The notes beneath the pieces were generated by a model. The model had not been told where the DNA came from, did no database searches, and was given only the letters and a program-made list of their open reading frames with translations. From positions 410,676-444,570 of the forward strand of contig JPZU01000001.1 of assembly GCA_000875945.1 (NCBI GenBank): a stretch of 33,895 bases of DNA, given 5' to 3'. This DNA comes from Lachnospiraceae bacterium TWA4 (GTDB lineage Bacteria; Bacillota; Clostridia; Lachnospirales; Lachnospiraceae). The first letter of the stretch is position 1. The number at the start of each line of letters is the position of its first letter. The translations under genes and the position numbers were made by a program. Positions 24,850-33,895 of this stretch are shown piece by piece.

Positions 24850-26393
24850 TTACCTTATTTCTTGCTCATCCCAATCATGTTCACAACTATTACAATGCTT
24901 GTATTTATAGGTTCTTTTAAACATTAATATACCTTTCGTTTTTACTCGAATTTCATAATCTTCGCCTCCACAGTTAGGATTAGGACATTTTATAATATCA
25001 ACTCCATCAATATGTATTTGACATCCAGGCTTTTTACCAATATATCCAAACTCATACAATAACCATAAAAGAGGTTCTTCAATTCGTTTAGGAATAATTG
25101 GTCCGATAGGATATTTTTGATTATTGTCATTTTCACCAATTTCACATCCCAAAGAAGTCAATCCAAAATAGCAATATCTCTTGTAATTAGCTCTTAGATT
25201 TACTACAAGACTTGATTCTTGATTACGGAAAAATTTTGATAATTCATCAGAAATTGGATTATAATCTTCTACATTAAAAAGTGGCAATGGATTCCCTTTT
25301 TCATCTTTAATTGGCTGAACTTCCGAACTTATTTTTATTCGCAATTCTTCACTTGGTAATGCTTGTTGAACTGCTGGTTCGTCCATTTTGGATATGCAAA
25401 CTGCCAAAGGCTTTTCACATTTACTATCTCCACCACCATCAACAACCATATTATAGATACCTGTTAAAGCTTGTTGTGTTTCTTGATCATTGATCTTCCC
25501 TGCCACTAAATTAAATGCTGAAAACTGACTAGGATCTATAAGTAAAATAATCCCATCAGAATTTCTTATAAATGGAGCAAATCTAGAAAGTTGAGAGGGA
25601 TTAAATTTTTGAGGATCAAATAATTCTCCTGCAACATCATAAAGTACAAATGTTTCTGTGCTATGTGTACTCTCACTAGTACTACGTGTTACATCAAAAA
25701 ATAACGGTTGCTGTAATCGTCCTGCTGGAGTTGAACCTGGAAATGGAACTCCTTCTTTAATCATGTTTTGTCTTACAAAATTGCCGGCTGATGCATTGGT
25801 ATCATGAACTGCTAATCCGACTCTTGCCATATATTGATTAATTCCTTTTAAAAGCTGTGATAAATAAACTGTTTTACCAGAACCAGTAACTCCAATGACT
25901 GAAATAAATTTTACCGTATTTCGACCATAGCCACTAGGTAGTGGATTATGACAATGACAACACACTCTACGATCACAAATTTCTCCAGTTTCTAACTGTA
26001 CTGCTTGTACCATACCACTAGCATCTCTAATAAAATATGTATCGCCCTTTTGTTTTTTATATATCTTTGTTCTTTTATTAACTCATCGGGAATTAAAATT
26101 CTACGACGATAAGGTTCTCTTTTTTCAGCTGGATCATATTCTGTAGTTTCCTTACCGAAATTATTCCAAAATCTTTTATAAATTTTATCGTCTACTAGAC
26201 AAAAATATTCCCAATCTTCTATTTTTTTCAAAATACTTTCCTTATCCCCTCCACGATATCTCGTTTTAAAATCCTCAATATCCTCAAAATCCTCTGGGAT
26301 AGACTCACACTCTTCTGGACTCACTTTTTCAGAACGAAAATGAACATCATCATCTTCCATTTCTTCAAAGCAATAGGGACATATAATTTTCAT
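24850..26393 (-). CDS. Zinc-ribbon TRAFAC-type 'double-GTPase' protein, split by a frameshift
   Basis: Read as one protein of about 514 aa. The frame from 26393 has an N-terminal zinc ribbon half (MKIICPYCFEEM, then FRSEKVSPEEC) and runs to the T6 run 26053-26058. The second frame continues KKQKGDTYFIRDASGMVQ to 24850. It has a second cysteine cluster (RRVCCHCHNPLP), P-loop GVTGSGKT (about residue 168 of the joined protein), a switch-II-like DVAGE, SKMD as the base-recognition motif and a C-terminal zinc knuckle (CPNPNC, CNSC). The layout zinc ribbon, GTPase, zinc ribbon fits the double-GTPase family. One extra base in the run restores the frame; the two ORFs overlap by 22 bases otherwise. 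Probably a nucleotide-driven switch acting with the GAP1-like and tubulin-like proteins. Confidence 0.75.
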
Positions 26394-26415
26394 AACCGTT
26401 TACCTTCTTTCTTGT

Positions 26416-27069
26416 TTATTGCAATATTAATCCTAATGTATTTGACTGTACTCTTGGTTGAATTCGTGTTTCTACATAAATCGTCTGCTGCTGTATTATT
26501 TCCTTTGTAATGGGGATTTCAAACTTCCCTACAAAACAACTTAAATCTCCATCCATATAGCTTTCGATATTTAAATTGGTATCAAAGGTTATTGAATAAA
26601 ATCCTGAATCTACTTCATGTCTTTTAAACAAACCCTTTAAAATAGTTTCTTTTTCGATATATACATGAATTTTAATTGCATGGTCATAATAAGGTTTTAC
26701 GATACCATTCATTAAATTAGGCTGGTAAATCTCACAATTATCACCTTCCATTGAACAGGCAAATACAGTGTATCTCCCCATTTCATTTTTAAAATCACAG
26801 CCATTATTACGCACCATCTCATCAACTTTTACTAAACGTACCTCAATTCCATTTCCAATTCTTGTATAATCACCTGTTATTAGAGTCACTTGTGATAATC
26901 TTTCACAAATTTCATCCATCATTTGTGCAGCATTTTCGCCAAATCTAGTACGTACAATTAATACAGTTAAACCTGGAGAACTTTGCCAAGTCAGTTTATT
27001 AGTCATTGTATTTAACCTTAAATCCGTTGCATGCTTATTGGGATTATAAGGAGCATAAATATACTTCAT
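26416..27069 (-). CDS. Unknown 217-aa strand-rich cytoplasmic protein
   Basis: No signal peptide or membrane helix. The sequence alternates short strands (LTVLIVRTRFG, YTVFACSMEG, HAIKIHVYIEKE, GFYSITFDTNLN, CFVGKFEIPITK) with two helices near residues 48-62 (ENAAQMMDEICERLSQV) and 80-90. It starts MKYIYAPYNPNKH. I do not recognise a family. It lies 14 bases after the 621-aa gene and 22 bases before the GTPase, so it is probably a conserved small subunit of the tubulin/GTPase module. It could be a GTPase partner or scaffold; no direct evidence. Confidence 0.55.
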   Translation of the reverse strand: MKYIYAPYNPNKHATDLRLNTMTNKLTWQSSPGLTVLIVRTRFGENAAQMMDEICERLSQVTLITGDYTRIGNGIEVRLVKVDEMVRNNGCDFKNEMGRYTVFACSMEGDNCEIYQPNLMNGIVKPYYDHAIKIHVYIEKETILKGLFKRHEVDSGFYSITFDTNLNIESYMDGDLSCFVGKFEIPITKEIIQQQTIYVETRIQPRVQSNTLGLILQ

Positions 27070-27083
27070 TTGTACGCCTCCAT

Positions 27084-28949
27084 TTAATTATCTAATTGAT
27101 CTCGAGTAACTTCATATAAAGCAATAAATTCAGCTGCATCATTGCAATTTGTATTATAATAATACATTGTCTCATCAAAAAAGGTTTTTAAGTGCCTATA
27201 CAAGGTATCTGGACTTGATTCATCCTTTTTTAGTAAAATAGCAGATAATCTAGGACTTCCTAATCCAAAAGGTATCTTCAAATAAGTCGACTGATTATTT
27301 ACAAGGTCTTCTCTAATCATTGAAGCAGCATTTGATGGTTTTAATCCTTTGACTATCTTTAATCGTTCTGCATATTCTTTATCAAAGGATAATTTAAAAC
27401 TTTCATCACCACTTAAAATTTCCTCTAAAATTTTCTTTATATCTACAAATGACCCATTTAACTGTTCGAATAACTCCAGATGACTATTTAGAAATTGATC
27501 AACCTTTGGCTCATAATAAGATGTAATCGTTTTATCATTAATCTTAAACAGTCGAGCGATAGAATTATTTAACTCTGTAATTCCATTAATAAATGCCTCT
27601 GCTAGTTCTCCTTCTTCATCAATAATATCCATAAATGCTTGTAGAATATCTTCATCTGAGGAAAATAAATACTTTAATTTCTCTCTTGCTACATCCAGAA
27701 TCCTTCTTTCCCTAGAAGGTTCTTGTTGTCTATTTTTTATTAGTTGATATAATTGCTCTTTATTTTTTCTCAAAAACATCAAACCTTCTTTAGAAAATTT
27801 ACTATTTAAACTTTCTTTAATTTGCTTTTTCCATTGTTCATAAATTCCACCTTCATTTTGAGCTTGATCAAATACTTTCTGAACAATTTTCAAGAGATAA
27901 TTCGTCCAAGCATTCATTGTAATTTCATCAAACTCAGCTGAACTTAAACTCTTAATGTCTCCAATTTCTTCCATCGTTTTACGAGGAAAGAATTTTAAAA
28001 TATCTAGATTCATTTTCTGAATTTCCTGTTCAGCATAATCATCTAATACCTCAAATGTTCCCTGTTCTGTAATTTTTAAATCCTTTAGTATCTTTGAATC
28101 AATATTCAATACACGATTTTCTTTAGTTACATGTTCATACAATCGTCTAACTAATTGGGTAACGATTACCTGACTAATTTCCTTCACAGGTTTTTCCTCT
28201 ACTGAATACCTAGCAGTTAAAATTTCCTTATTAAGAAATCTACTAGCCACTGTTGTATCTTTATTATTCGACAATACCATTGCAGAAGAAATCATACGAT
28301 AACAGTTATCCATATCCTTATCGCCTAATCTTGTTCCATCTTCTAATCTATTACTAAATACTAAAATCCCATCACAGCTATCTAATGCACTGCCTTCTTG
28401 ATTATTGTATTTTGCAAGCTCTCTGCGAAGTTTCCTAGGAAGATCTGTATTTAACTCATTTTCATTAAGTAAGATTGTCATTTCTTTAAATGTATTAGCA
28501 AAGCTACCTAACATATTTCCCAAAGTATTTGAAATCTCTAACCACTTATTAAATTCTTCAACACTTTTACATTCTGTGCTATCAAATAAAAAAGTTATAT
28601 ATAGGTTATGCTTGTTACGAAAATGTGTTTCTCTAGAAAATAAAAATACAATTTCTTTATTTAATTCCTCAATAGTTAAAGAAGTTTTTCCTTCTCTTTC
28701 TAATTTTATATATTTAGTTTCTTCATCTTGAATTACTTCTAAAAATAGTAACTCTTGCTGAAACTGATGCCAAATCTTAAAAATATTATTAGAAATCATC
28801 GAATATCCTTTAGTAGCCTCTTCTCCTAAAAATATAAAGATCATTGGATAATGAGGTTGATTTTGATCGTTATCTAAATTATAAATATTTTGATTTGTAC
28901 CCACTAATTGATTCTTAAAATCGTCAATTAATTTTTGAGCATCCAACAT
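27084..28949 (-). CDS. Unknown 621-aa protein between the tubulin-like and GTPase genes
   Basis: Cytoplasmic by sequence. The first ~240 residues have an alternating strand/helix pattern (PMIFIFLGEEATKGYSMI, HNLYITFLFDSTE, CDGILVFSNRLEDGTRLG, YRMISSAMVLSNN); the rest is helical (FFPRKTMEEIGDIKSL, ISREDL-type segments, long amphipathic stretches). There is no P-loop. The layout, with a Rossmann-like start and a long helical tail, is similar to that of the tubulin-like protein encoded just upstream, so it may be a divergent relative or its dedicated partner; this is a weak inference. The start at 28949 follows an 87-base gap that contains a strong hairpin, the largest gap in this part of the operon. 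Confidence 0.55.
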   Translation of the reverse strand: MLDAQKLIDDFKNQLVGTNQNIYNLDNDQNQPHYPMIFIFLGEEATKGYSMISNNIFKIWHQFQQELLFLEVIQDEETKYIKLEREGKTSLTIEELNKEIVFLFSRETHFRNKHNLYITFLFDSTECKSVEEFNKWLEISNTLGNMLGSFANTFKEMTILLNENELNTDLPRKLRRELAKYNNQEGSALDSCDGILVFSNRLEDGTRLGDKDMDNCYRMISSAMVLSNNKDTTVASRFLNKEILTARYSVEEKPVKEISQVIVTQLVRRLYEHVTKENRVLNIDSKILKDLKITEQGTFEVLDDYAEQEIQKMNLDILKFFPRKTMEEIGDIKSLSSAEFDEITMNAWTNYLLKIVQKVFDQAQNEGGIYEQWKKQIKESLNSKFSKEGLMFLRKNKEQLYQLIKNRQQEPSRERRILDVAREKLKYLFSSDEDILQAFMDIIDEEGELAEAFINGITELNNSIARLFKINDKTITSYYEPKVDQFLNSHLELFEQLNGSFVDIKKILEEILSGDESFKLSFDKEYAERLKIVKGLKPSNAASMIREDLVNNQSTYLKIPFGLGSPRLSAILLKKDESSPDTLYRHLKTFFDETMYYYNTNCNDAAEFIALYEVTRDQLDN

Positions 28950-28973
28950 ATTCTTACCTCGTTATTTAATTTT

Positions 28974-29004
28974 AGGAGTCATAGAATGAGAAACTATGAC
29001 TCCT
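28974..29004 (-). promoter_or_regulatory. Intercistronic hairpin, 11-bp perfect stem
   Basis: AGGAGTCATAG and CTATGACTCCT pair perfectly around a nine-base loop, between the tubulin-like stop (29037) and the next start (28949). On the transcribed strand the stem is followed by AAAATTAAAT, not a T tract, so it is not a typical intrinsic terminator for these genes. A T-rich run follows only on the plus strand. It could trim or stabilise the transcript and set the ratio between the tubulin-like and downstream proteins. Confidence 0.6.
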
Positions 29005-29036
29005 CTTTTATTAAGAGTGTTTTACTTCTTTTCTAT

Positions 29037-32000
29037 TTATAAACCATATAAAGCACAAAATTCTTTGAACTTTCTATTAATCTTTCCTAAGAAATCCATA
29101 ATTTCCTTACTCTTTGTTGTATTAAGCGACATTTGAACATAATTTTTTAATCGTTCATTGGTTAATTGGGACTTTAACTCCTCTACTGCTACCTTTGCTT
29201 CAGGAACTCCTAGTTTTGAACGTCGCTCATCAGAAATTCTTCGAATTTCCTGTTTAATTTCTTTATCTAGACCTTGATAAGTTACAAATGACTGATAAAA
29301 TGGAATACTACCAAACTCATCTGTAACAGTGGATAGCATAATATCCTCACTTAAACCATGATCCATCATAAATGTAAAATCAAACTCTTCAATTGAACAA
29401 CTGATGACTGGAAATTGTACTTTAAATACCCCTGTAAACAGTGCATAACAATAATAGTCAAATTCACTTAATTGATCGATAAATCCTTGAATTTCTGCTT
29501 TTTTAGCTTCTAATTGATTTAAAGTTTCTTGCTTATCATTTAGTAAATCGGCACTACTGTCTAAAATTTCCTTTACGACTAATTGATAAATAGGGAAGGA
29601 ATAAAAGTAATCCTTTTGGATATCTTTAATATCCTCTTCTCTCTCACGCAGTCCATCTTGAGGTAATGCGTATTCGGTAGGACTCATTGAAAGCTCATAG
29701 TTTTGAATTTTAGTCATACAATGATCAATATTTTCTATTGCTTCTACAAGCTTAGAGAGATTCTTGCTTAAATAATCTTCTTTTAATAAAGGGGTTGCCT
29801 CTGCTAATACATCTGCTAAAGTCTTACAATCACTTTCACTGGATTTACAAATCCTACTATTTTCATCAATTACACCGATTTCACAAGCTTTGCTATATAA
29901 TCTATCTAATTCTGATAATTCCATTTTTAAATCTTCGGAATAAATTTCCTCACGATTTGTAACACTTTGTGGTCTTAGTGGAAGTAAATTTCTCCAATCA
30001 ATCTTTACTACACATTTAGATTTTTCTTCATAATAATGTCTTCCATAGATATTCTTAGATGAAAAATATTTTCCTTCATACTGATTAATTTCTCTATATG
30101 CACTTAGTGGAAAACCACAAACACTTTGCATAACAAAGATTCGATCGGTTAATGCACTCATCTTACTTTTCCAAATTGGTTCAACGGCTTGTATTTGTGC
30201 AGCAGCTGCCTGAATAGGAGCAGAAATTTGTGGTACAGATAAAAATGCCATCTTTGTTGTCTGAGATTCTTGCCAGATAGTTGAATCCAATGTAAACAAT
30301 GGATTTGCTCTAGCTGTTAATTTCTTTATCCAGTCCTCATAGATAAAATTGGTCAAAACTTCATCTGTAACCTCACCTGCGATTTGTCGTTCATACTTAT
30401 CTCGTAAGAATTCTGTAATTGTACGAGTTGCAAAATCTCTAAATGCTTGATGAACAAAAAAGTTAATAACTAAACGAGAAATTCGATTGTCGTTTTCTCC
30501 AATCCAATCTTCCTCATGTTCAACTAACAGATTCATAAAAGCATCCATCATACTTCGAATATTAATCTTTTTGATTCGTTCTTCTAAGGCTGGCTGGATT
30601 TCTTTAATAGTCATCATAGGCATAACAAATTCTTCTTTTTGCAGTACTACATCCTGACTATCTAACGCTCGCTTATTCTCATTAAAGGTTTCAATAAGCT
30701 TTGTCATCACATTGCTTAGTTTTAAATAATATGAAACAGCTATCTGATCAACCTGTTTTTTCAACTCATTCAGTACACGGTCCATCGTTTTATAAGCTAC
30801 AAGATCTAATTTATGTTGTTCTAAGGTCATAAGATAGAATTTATAGGTTTCAAATGCTTTTGCAGTAGCACCAGGCATTTTAATCTTTCTGTCAATTATA
30901 TCTTCAAACGCATCTTTAGCATTTTGATAATCTTCTTCTCGATTTGTATCTTGTGAAGCTTCTTTAGTCAAACGAGATTTATTTTGTACAATTAATCCAT
31001 CAATAAAATTTGAAAGATTGTATTCAACCCCAGCTTGTAACATTCCATAAGCAAACATCGGTCCTCGGTCAATATCTTTTAACACAACTTCTAATTCTTT
31101 TCGAATTCGACCTAATAAAGATCCAGCATTTTGATAACCTTCCATACCTGTCGCATTTCTTTCAATATTGCCTTCCTTATCACTTGTCTGATTGGTATAG
31201 TGAAGAACCATCTCTGAATTACCTGCATCTCTCACATAGTGGAAATCTTCTCGGTAATCTTCATACTCTGAACTGGCATCTTGTCGAAGTTCTGCATAAA
31301 GAGATTCATAAACTTCCTCAAGACTCTTTACATCTCCAGTTGCTAAAGTGGAAAATGCCAAAGCATCTACATCGGACTTGGTAGGTGTTTTTCCCTGAAT
31401 AGTTGCAAATTGCTCAAATAGTCTAGATGCCAAGTAGGTGTTAATTTCTTTTAGTGGAATAGTTGCGCAAGAAGCTCCAATTGCACAATAAGCTATATTC
31501 GCTCCCATCCTCTTTTTTCCATTAATTGCTCCTGTAAAGGCTTGAAAATTTTCAAAATGTTGATCTAAACCAAATTCATCCTTATCTTTTGCTTTAGTTA
31601 AAAAGTCCATAATGTATTCAGCCACAACATTCATTGAATATTTATACGCATTTGGAATTACATTTCCCCTAGAATCACTTGCACTCACTAAATGACACAT
31701 ATCTACCGGTGGTCGATTCCATTTAATACGCTTTCCACCATTATATTCTTGGATAAACTCACCACCATTTTGACTAATGTTCATACAATATTCCAATTCT
31801 TGTAAAGAAGCATATCCATTTTTAGGTATATAGTCATGTACTGCATTCAATTCTAATGGAACATTTTTTAAATTGACATCCGGTAAGAAGAAATATCCAT
31901 AGCTCTTAATAGGTTTTCCTAATTCTTCTGCCACTGCACGAACCATATAACAAGTATCTAAGAAACAACCTGCGCCTGTTCCACCACTCAAGCCTGAGAA

Positions 32001-32558
32001 GATATGTATATTAATTTGTGGCGAATGTAATCCCTCTACAACTGAAGTAATTTCTGTTTTTAAACGATTCATAAACTCATTGGATTTACTCATCATCATC
32101 AGTCGTCCAATTTGGCGAATTCCACCTGCTCCAGCAACACCTAAAGGAATCCCCCTGTTTTTTTATTTTTCACCCTCAAACCACGCATACTCTGGTCGAT
32201 GTTTAAGTGCAGTTGCGTCGACTAATCCTTTAAGCTCCGCATTTTCTATTGAAAAAAACTCCGTATCTTTTAAACCTCCAATTCCTTGACCATTGCCTTC
32301 TTGATTCAATTCGCCACCTTTACTCTTAGTGGTTGTATCAACACCTAAAAAACGAATACGTTTATATTCGGAAATAACTGCATCTTCTTTATCTGGTTTT
32401 AAACGAGTATATACCTGAGATTTAACTGTTCGAAGACAATGAACTCCTGTACCTCCTAATCCAATAAGTATTGTTGCAGTATTGGGTTCTTGATCTGCTT
32501 GCTGATTTAAAGAGATAATTCCTCCTCCTGCGCTTAATAATAGTTGTGTGTACGCCAT
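29037..32558 (-). CDS. Tubulin-like (Tubulin_2-type) protein with an in-frame UAA
   Basis: Reads as a ~1,173-codon gene in a single frame, interrupted by TAA at 32165-32163 (codon 132). The N-terminal piece has ATILIGLGGTGVHCLRTVK, a nucleotide-binding Rossmann start. After the stop the frame goes on KNRGIPLGVAGAGGIRQIGRL, with no need to restart at the ATG triplet at 32099. It then shows the tubulin signature SGLSGGTGAGCF near residues 188-199. The C-terminal ~800 residues are mostly helical. Tubulin_2-type proteins are large, poorly studied bacterial relatives of FtsZ/TubZ found in predicted conflict systems with GTPases. Start 32558 is chosen because GGAGG lies just above it; the ATG at 32573 overlaps that GGAGG. 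The stop sits between two A runs and could be a sequence error, a real nonsense mutation or readthrough. Confidence 0.82.
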
Positions 32559-32591
32559 AACTTTTTCCTCCATGTATATTTCAGCTTTATT

Positions 32592-33895
32592 TTAGTTATT
32601 TAATTCATTTTCTAATTGATTTAACAATTTTTCTTTATGATTTACCAACTTTTCGATACTATCTAAAATTTCTTTAACAATGATTTGATAAACAGGAAAA
32701 GAATAAAAATAATCTTTTTGAATATTTTCTACGTCTTCTTCTCGTTCACGCAATCCATCTTGAGGTAATTTATACTCTGTAGGACTCATTGCAATTTCAA
32801 GATTTTGTACTTTAACTAGATAACTATTTAATAGTTCAATTTCTTGAATGAAATGTTTCACACTAAGTTTCGATTTATCTATAGACTCTAATTGTTGAAG
32901 AATTTTCTTGGTCTCTGTAAATAACTCTTGAAATTCTACACAAGTTTCTTCACTAGGTTTACAAATTTGACCATCTAGATTAATCACTCTTAATTTGACA
33001 GCTTTATTATACAAATCATCTAATCGACTAAATTCTTCTCTTAAATTATCTGAAAGAATTTCTTCTCTATTTGTCACACTCTGTGATTTTAAAGAAGGTA
33101 ATTTTCTCCAATCTGTAAATTTAGCTCTTTCTATTGGTTTTCCTTCATATAGGTGTCCTCCATATACGTTCTTTGAAGAAAAATATTTTTGTTCATATGA
33201 TTTAAACTCTCTATAAGAACTAAGTGGAAAACCACAAATAGTCTGTATAGCAATAATTTTATTAGTAGAAGTACTTTTTTTAACTTTCCAAAGATAACCT
33301 TTATGTGCTAACTCTTCCTCTATAATAGAAGCATAGCCTTCAGGTACAGATAAAAATGTCATTCTTGTAGTTTGTGACTCTTGCCAAATAGATAAATCAA
33401 AATTAAATAATGGATTTGATTTTTCAGTTAATTCTTTTACCCAACCTTCAATAGAATTTGAATTATCACCATCTGGAATTGTTACACTAGCTGTACCAAT
33501 TGAACAATACCTAATATTTGCTCCTATCTTCTTTTTTCCATTAATTGCTCCTGTAAAAGCATAAAAATTTGCTAAATGTTCATCCATACTCCATACATCT
33601 GGATCCTTTGTCTTTGTCAAGAAATCTAAAATATAATTTGCAACAACATCTAACGCATATTTATAATCTAGGATTTCATTACCCTGTACATCTTTCGCTC
33701 CTATCAAATGACACATATTTACTGGAGGACAATCCCAATTTATACGTCTATCTCCACCATATTCTTGTACAAATTTTCCTCCATTACTAGGAAGATTCAT
33801 ACAATAATCCAATTCTTGTAGTACAGCATAAGCCTGTTTAGGGATATAATCATGTATAGCATTTGCTTCTAATGGAATATTTTTTAAATTAAGTC
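32592..33895 (-). CDS. Tubulin-like paralogue, internally deleted and C-truncated; 5' end outside the window
   Basis: The frame is open to the right edge. The first part (NLKNIPLEANAIHDYIPKQ, CPPVNMCHLI, FTGAINGKKKIGANI) aligns with the full-length tubulin-like protein up to ATIP/VTIP. About 400 residues are then missing: the next sequence, after a short IPDGDNSNS joint, matches the region starting WIKKLTARANPLF (here WVKELTEKSNPLF) and IWQESQTTKM. It continues to QKDYFYSFPVYQIIVKEILD and stops about 165 residues before the paralogue's end. The frame is intact across the deletion joint and diverged throughout, so this is an old, maintained short form and not a recent break. It lies 18 bases upstream of the full-length gene, in the same operon. 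Possibly a regulator or capping partner; inferred. Confidence 0.8.
   Translation of the reverse strand, partial: LNLKNIPLEANAIHDYIPKQAYAVLQELDYCMNLPSNGGKFVQEYGGDRRINWDCPPVNMCHLIGAKDVQGNEILDYKYALDVVANYILDFLTKTKDPDVWSMDEHLANFYAFTGAINGKKKIGANIRYCSIGTASVTIPDGDNSNSIEGWVKELTEKSNPLFNFDLSIWQESQTTRMTFLSVPEGYASIIEEELAHKGYLWKVKKSTSTNKIIAIQTICGFPLSSYREFKSYEQKYFSSKNVYGGHLYEGKPIERAKFTDWRKLPSLKSQSVTNREEILSDNLREEFSRLDDLYNKAVKLRVINLDGQICKPSEETCVEFQELFTETKKILQQLESIDKSKLSVKHFIQEIELLNSYLVKVQNLEIAMSPTEYKLPQDGLREREEDVENIQKDYFYSFPVYQIIVKEILDSIEKLVNHKEKLLNQLENELNN

Noticed and set aside
28974-29004. Intrinsic terminator for the minus-strand operon
   Set aside because: The T-rich side of the hairpin is on the plus-strand orientation; the minus-strand transcript has AAAATTA after the stem, and downstream genes have no visible promoter of their own.
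32099-32163. Independent start of a 1020-aa tubulin-like protein at the ATG triplet near 32099
   Set aside because: The codons between the UAA and these ATGs are in the same frame and look like conserved protein (GVAGAGGIRQIGRL), and there is no ribosome binding site. The gene is one interrupted frame.
9899-33790. Plus-strand open frames of 60-124 codons opposite the large genes
   Set aside because: They lie antisense to well-supported genes, have no ribosome binding sites and show low-complexity, Leu/Phe/Ser/His-rich composition typical of reversed coding sequence.

Overview
The window is AT-rich DNA. Every gene that can be supported lies on the minus strand, so transcription runs from high to low coordinates. 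Consensus AGGAGG-type ribosome binding sites, short intergenic gaps, many lipoproteins, BspA-type leucine-rich repeats and ESX/WXG100-type genes point to a low-GC Bacillota. Class Clostridia is likely and a Lachnospiraceae-like gut anaerobe is my guess; there is no marker gene to settle it. I saw no tRNA, rRNA, CRISPR array or transposase.

Right and centre (about 8.1-33.9 kb): one long, tightly packed gene string, probably a single operon that begins beyond the right edge. In transcription order it holds two tandem tubulin-like (Tubulin_2-type) genes, the first internally deleted and the second carrying an in-frame UAA; an unknown 621-aa protein; an unknown 217-aa protein; a zinc-ribbon TRAFAC-type 'double-GTPase' protein; a GTPase-associated protein 1 (GAP1)-like protein; two multi-pass membrane proteins; and two membrane-anchored proteins that share an extracytoplasmic domain. 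Then come an EssC/FtsK-type ATPase with an FHA domain, an EsaB/YukD ubiquitin-like protein, three WXG100-like small proteins and a membrane/zinc-ribbon protein. It ends in an effector-type cassette: a lipoprotein, a 704-aa DUF2974/Mbeg1-like lipase with a helical C-terminal half, a small helical partner, a single-pass membrane protein and another lipoprotein. The working hypothesis is a type VII-like secretion machine (EssC, EsaB, WXG100 and a lipase substrate) that lacks EssA, EssB and EsaA. In their place it is wired to a tubulin/GTPase/GAP1 module known from computational work on NTP-dependent conflict systems. This combination is the most notable feature of the window.

Left (about 0-7.9 kb): accessory genes. 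There are BspA-like leucine-rich-repeat lipoproteins in broken reading frames, a lipoprotein that fuses an N-acetylmuramoyl-L-alanine amidase to a glycerophosphodiester phosphodiesterase, an XRE regulator with an AlbA_2/Schlafen-type ATP-binding regulator behind a promoter overlapped by two palindromes, and a bacterial PARG-like macrodomain gene. The PARG gene is flanked by decayed copies of the 3' ends of its two neighbours.

Reading-frame integrity is a theme. I find ten places where a clear protein continues in another frame exactly at an A/T homopolymer, plus two in-frame stops. All ten indels could be one- or two-base undercalls of the run, so sequencing or assembly error is the simplest explanation for many. 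Real decay or phase variation remains possible, above all for the surface and effector genes.
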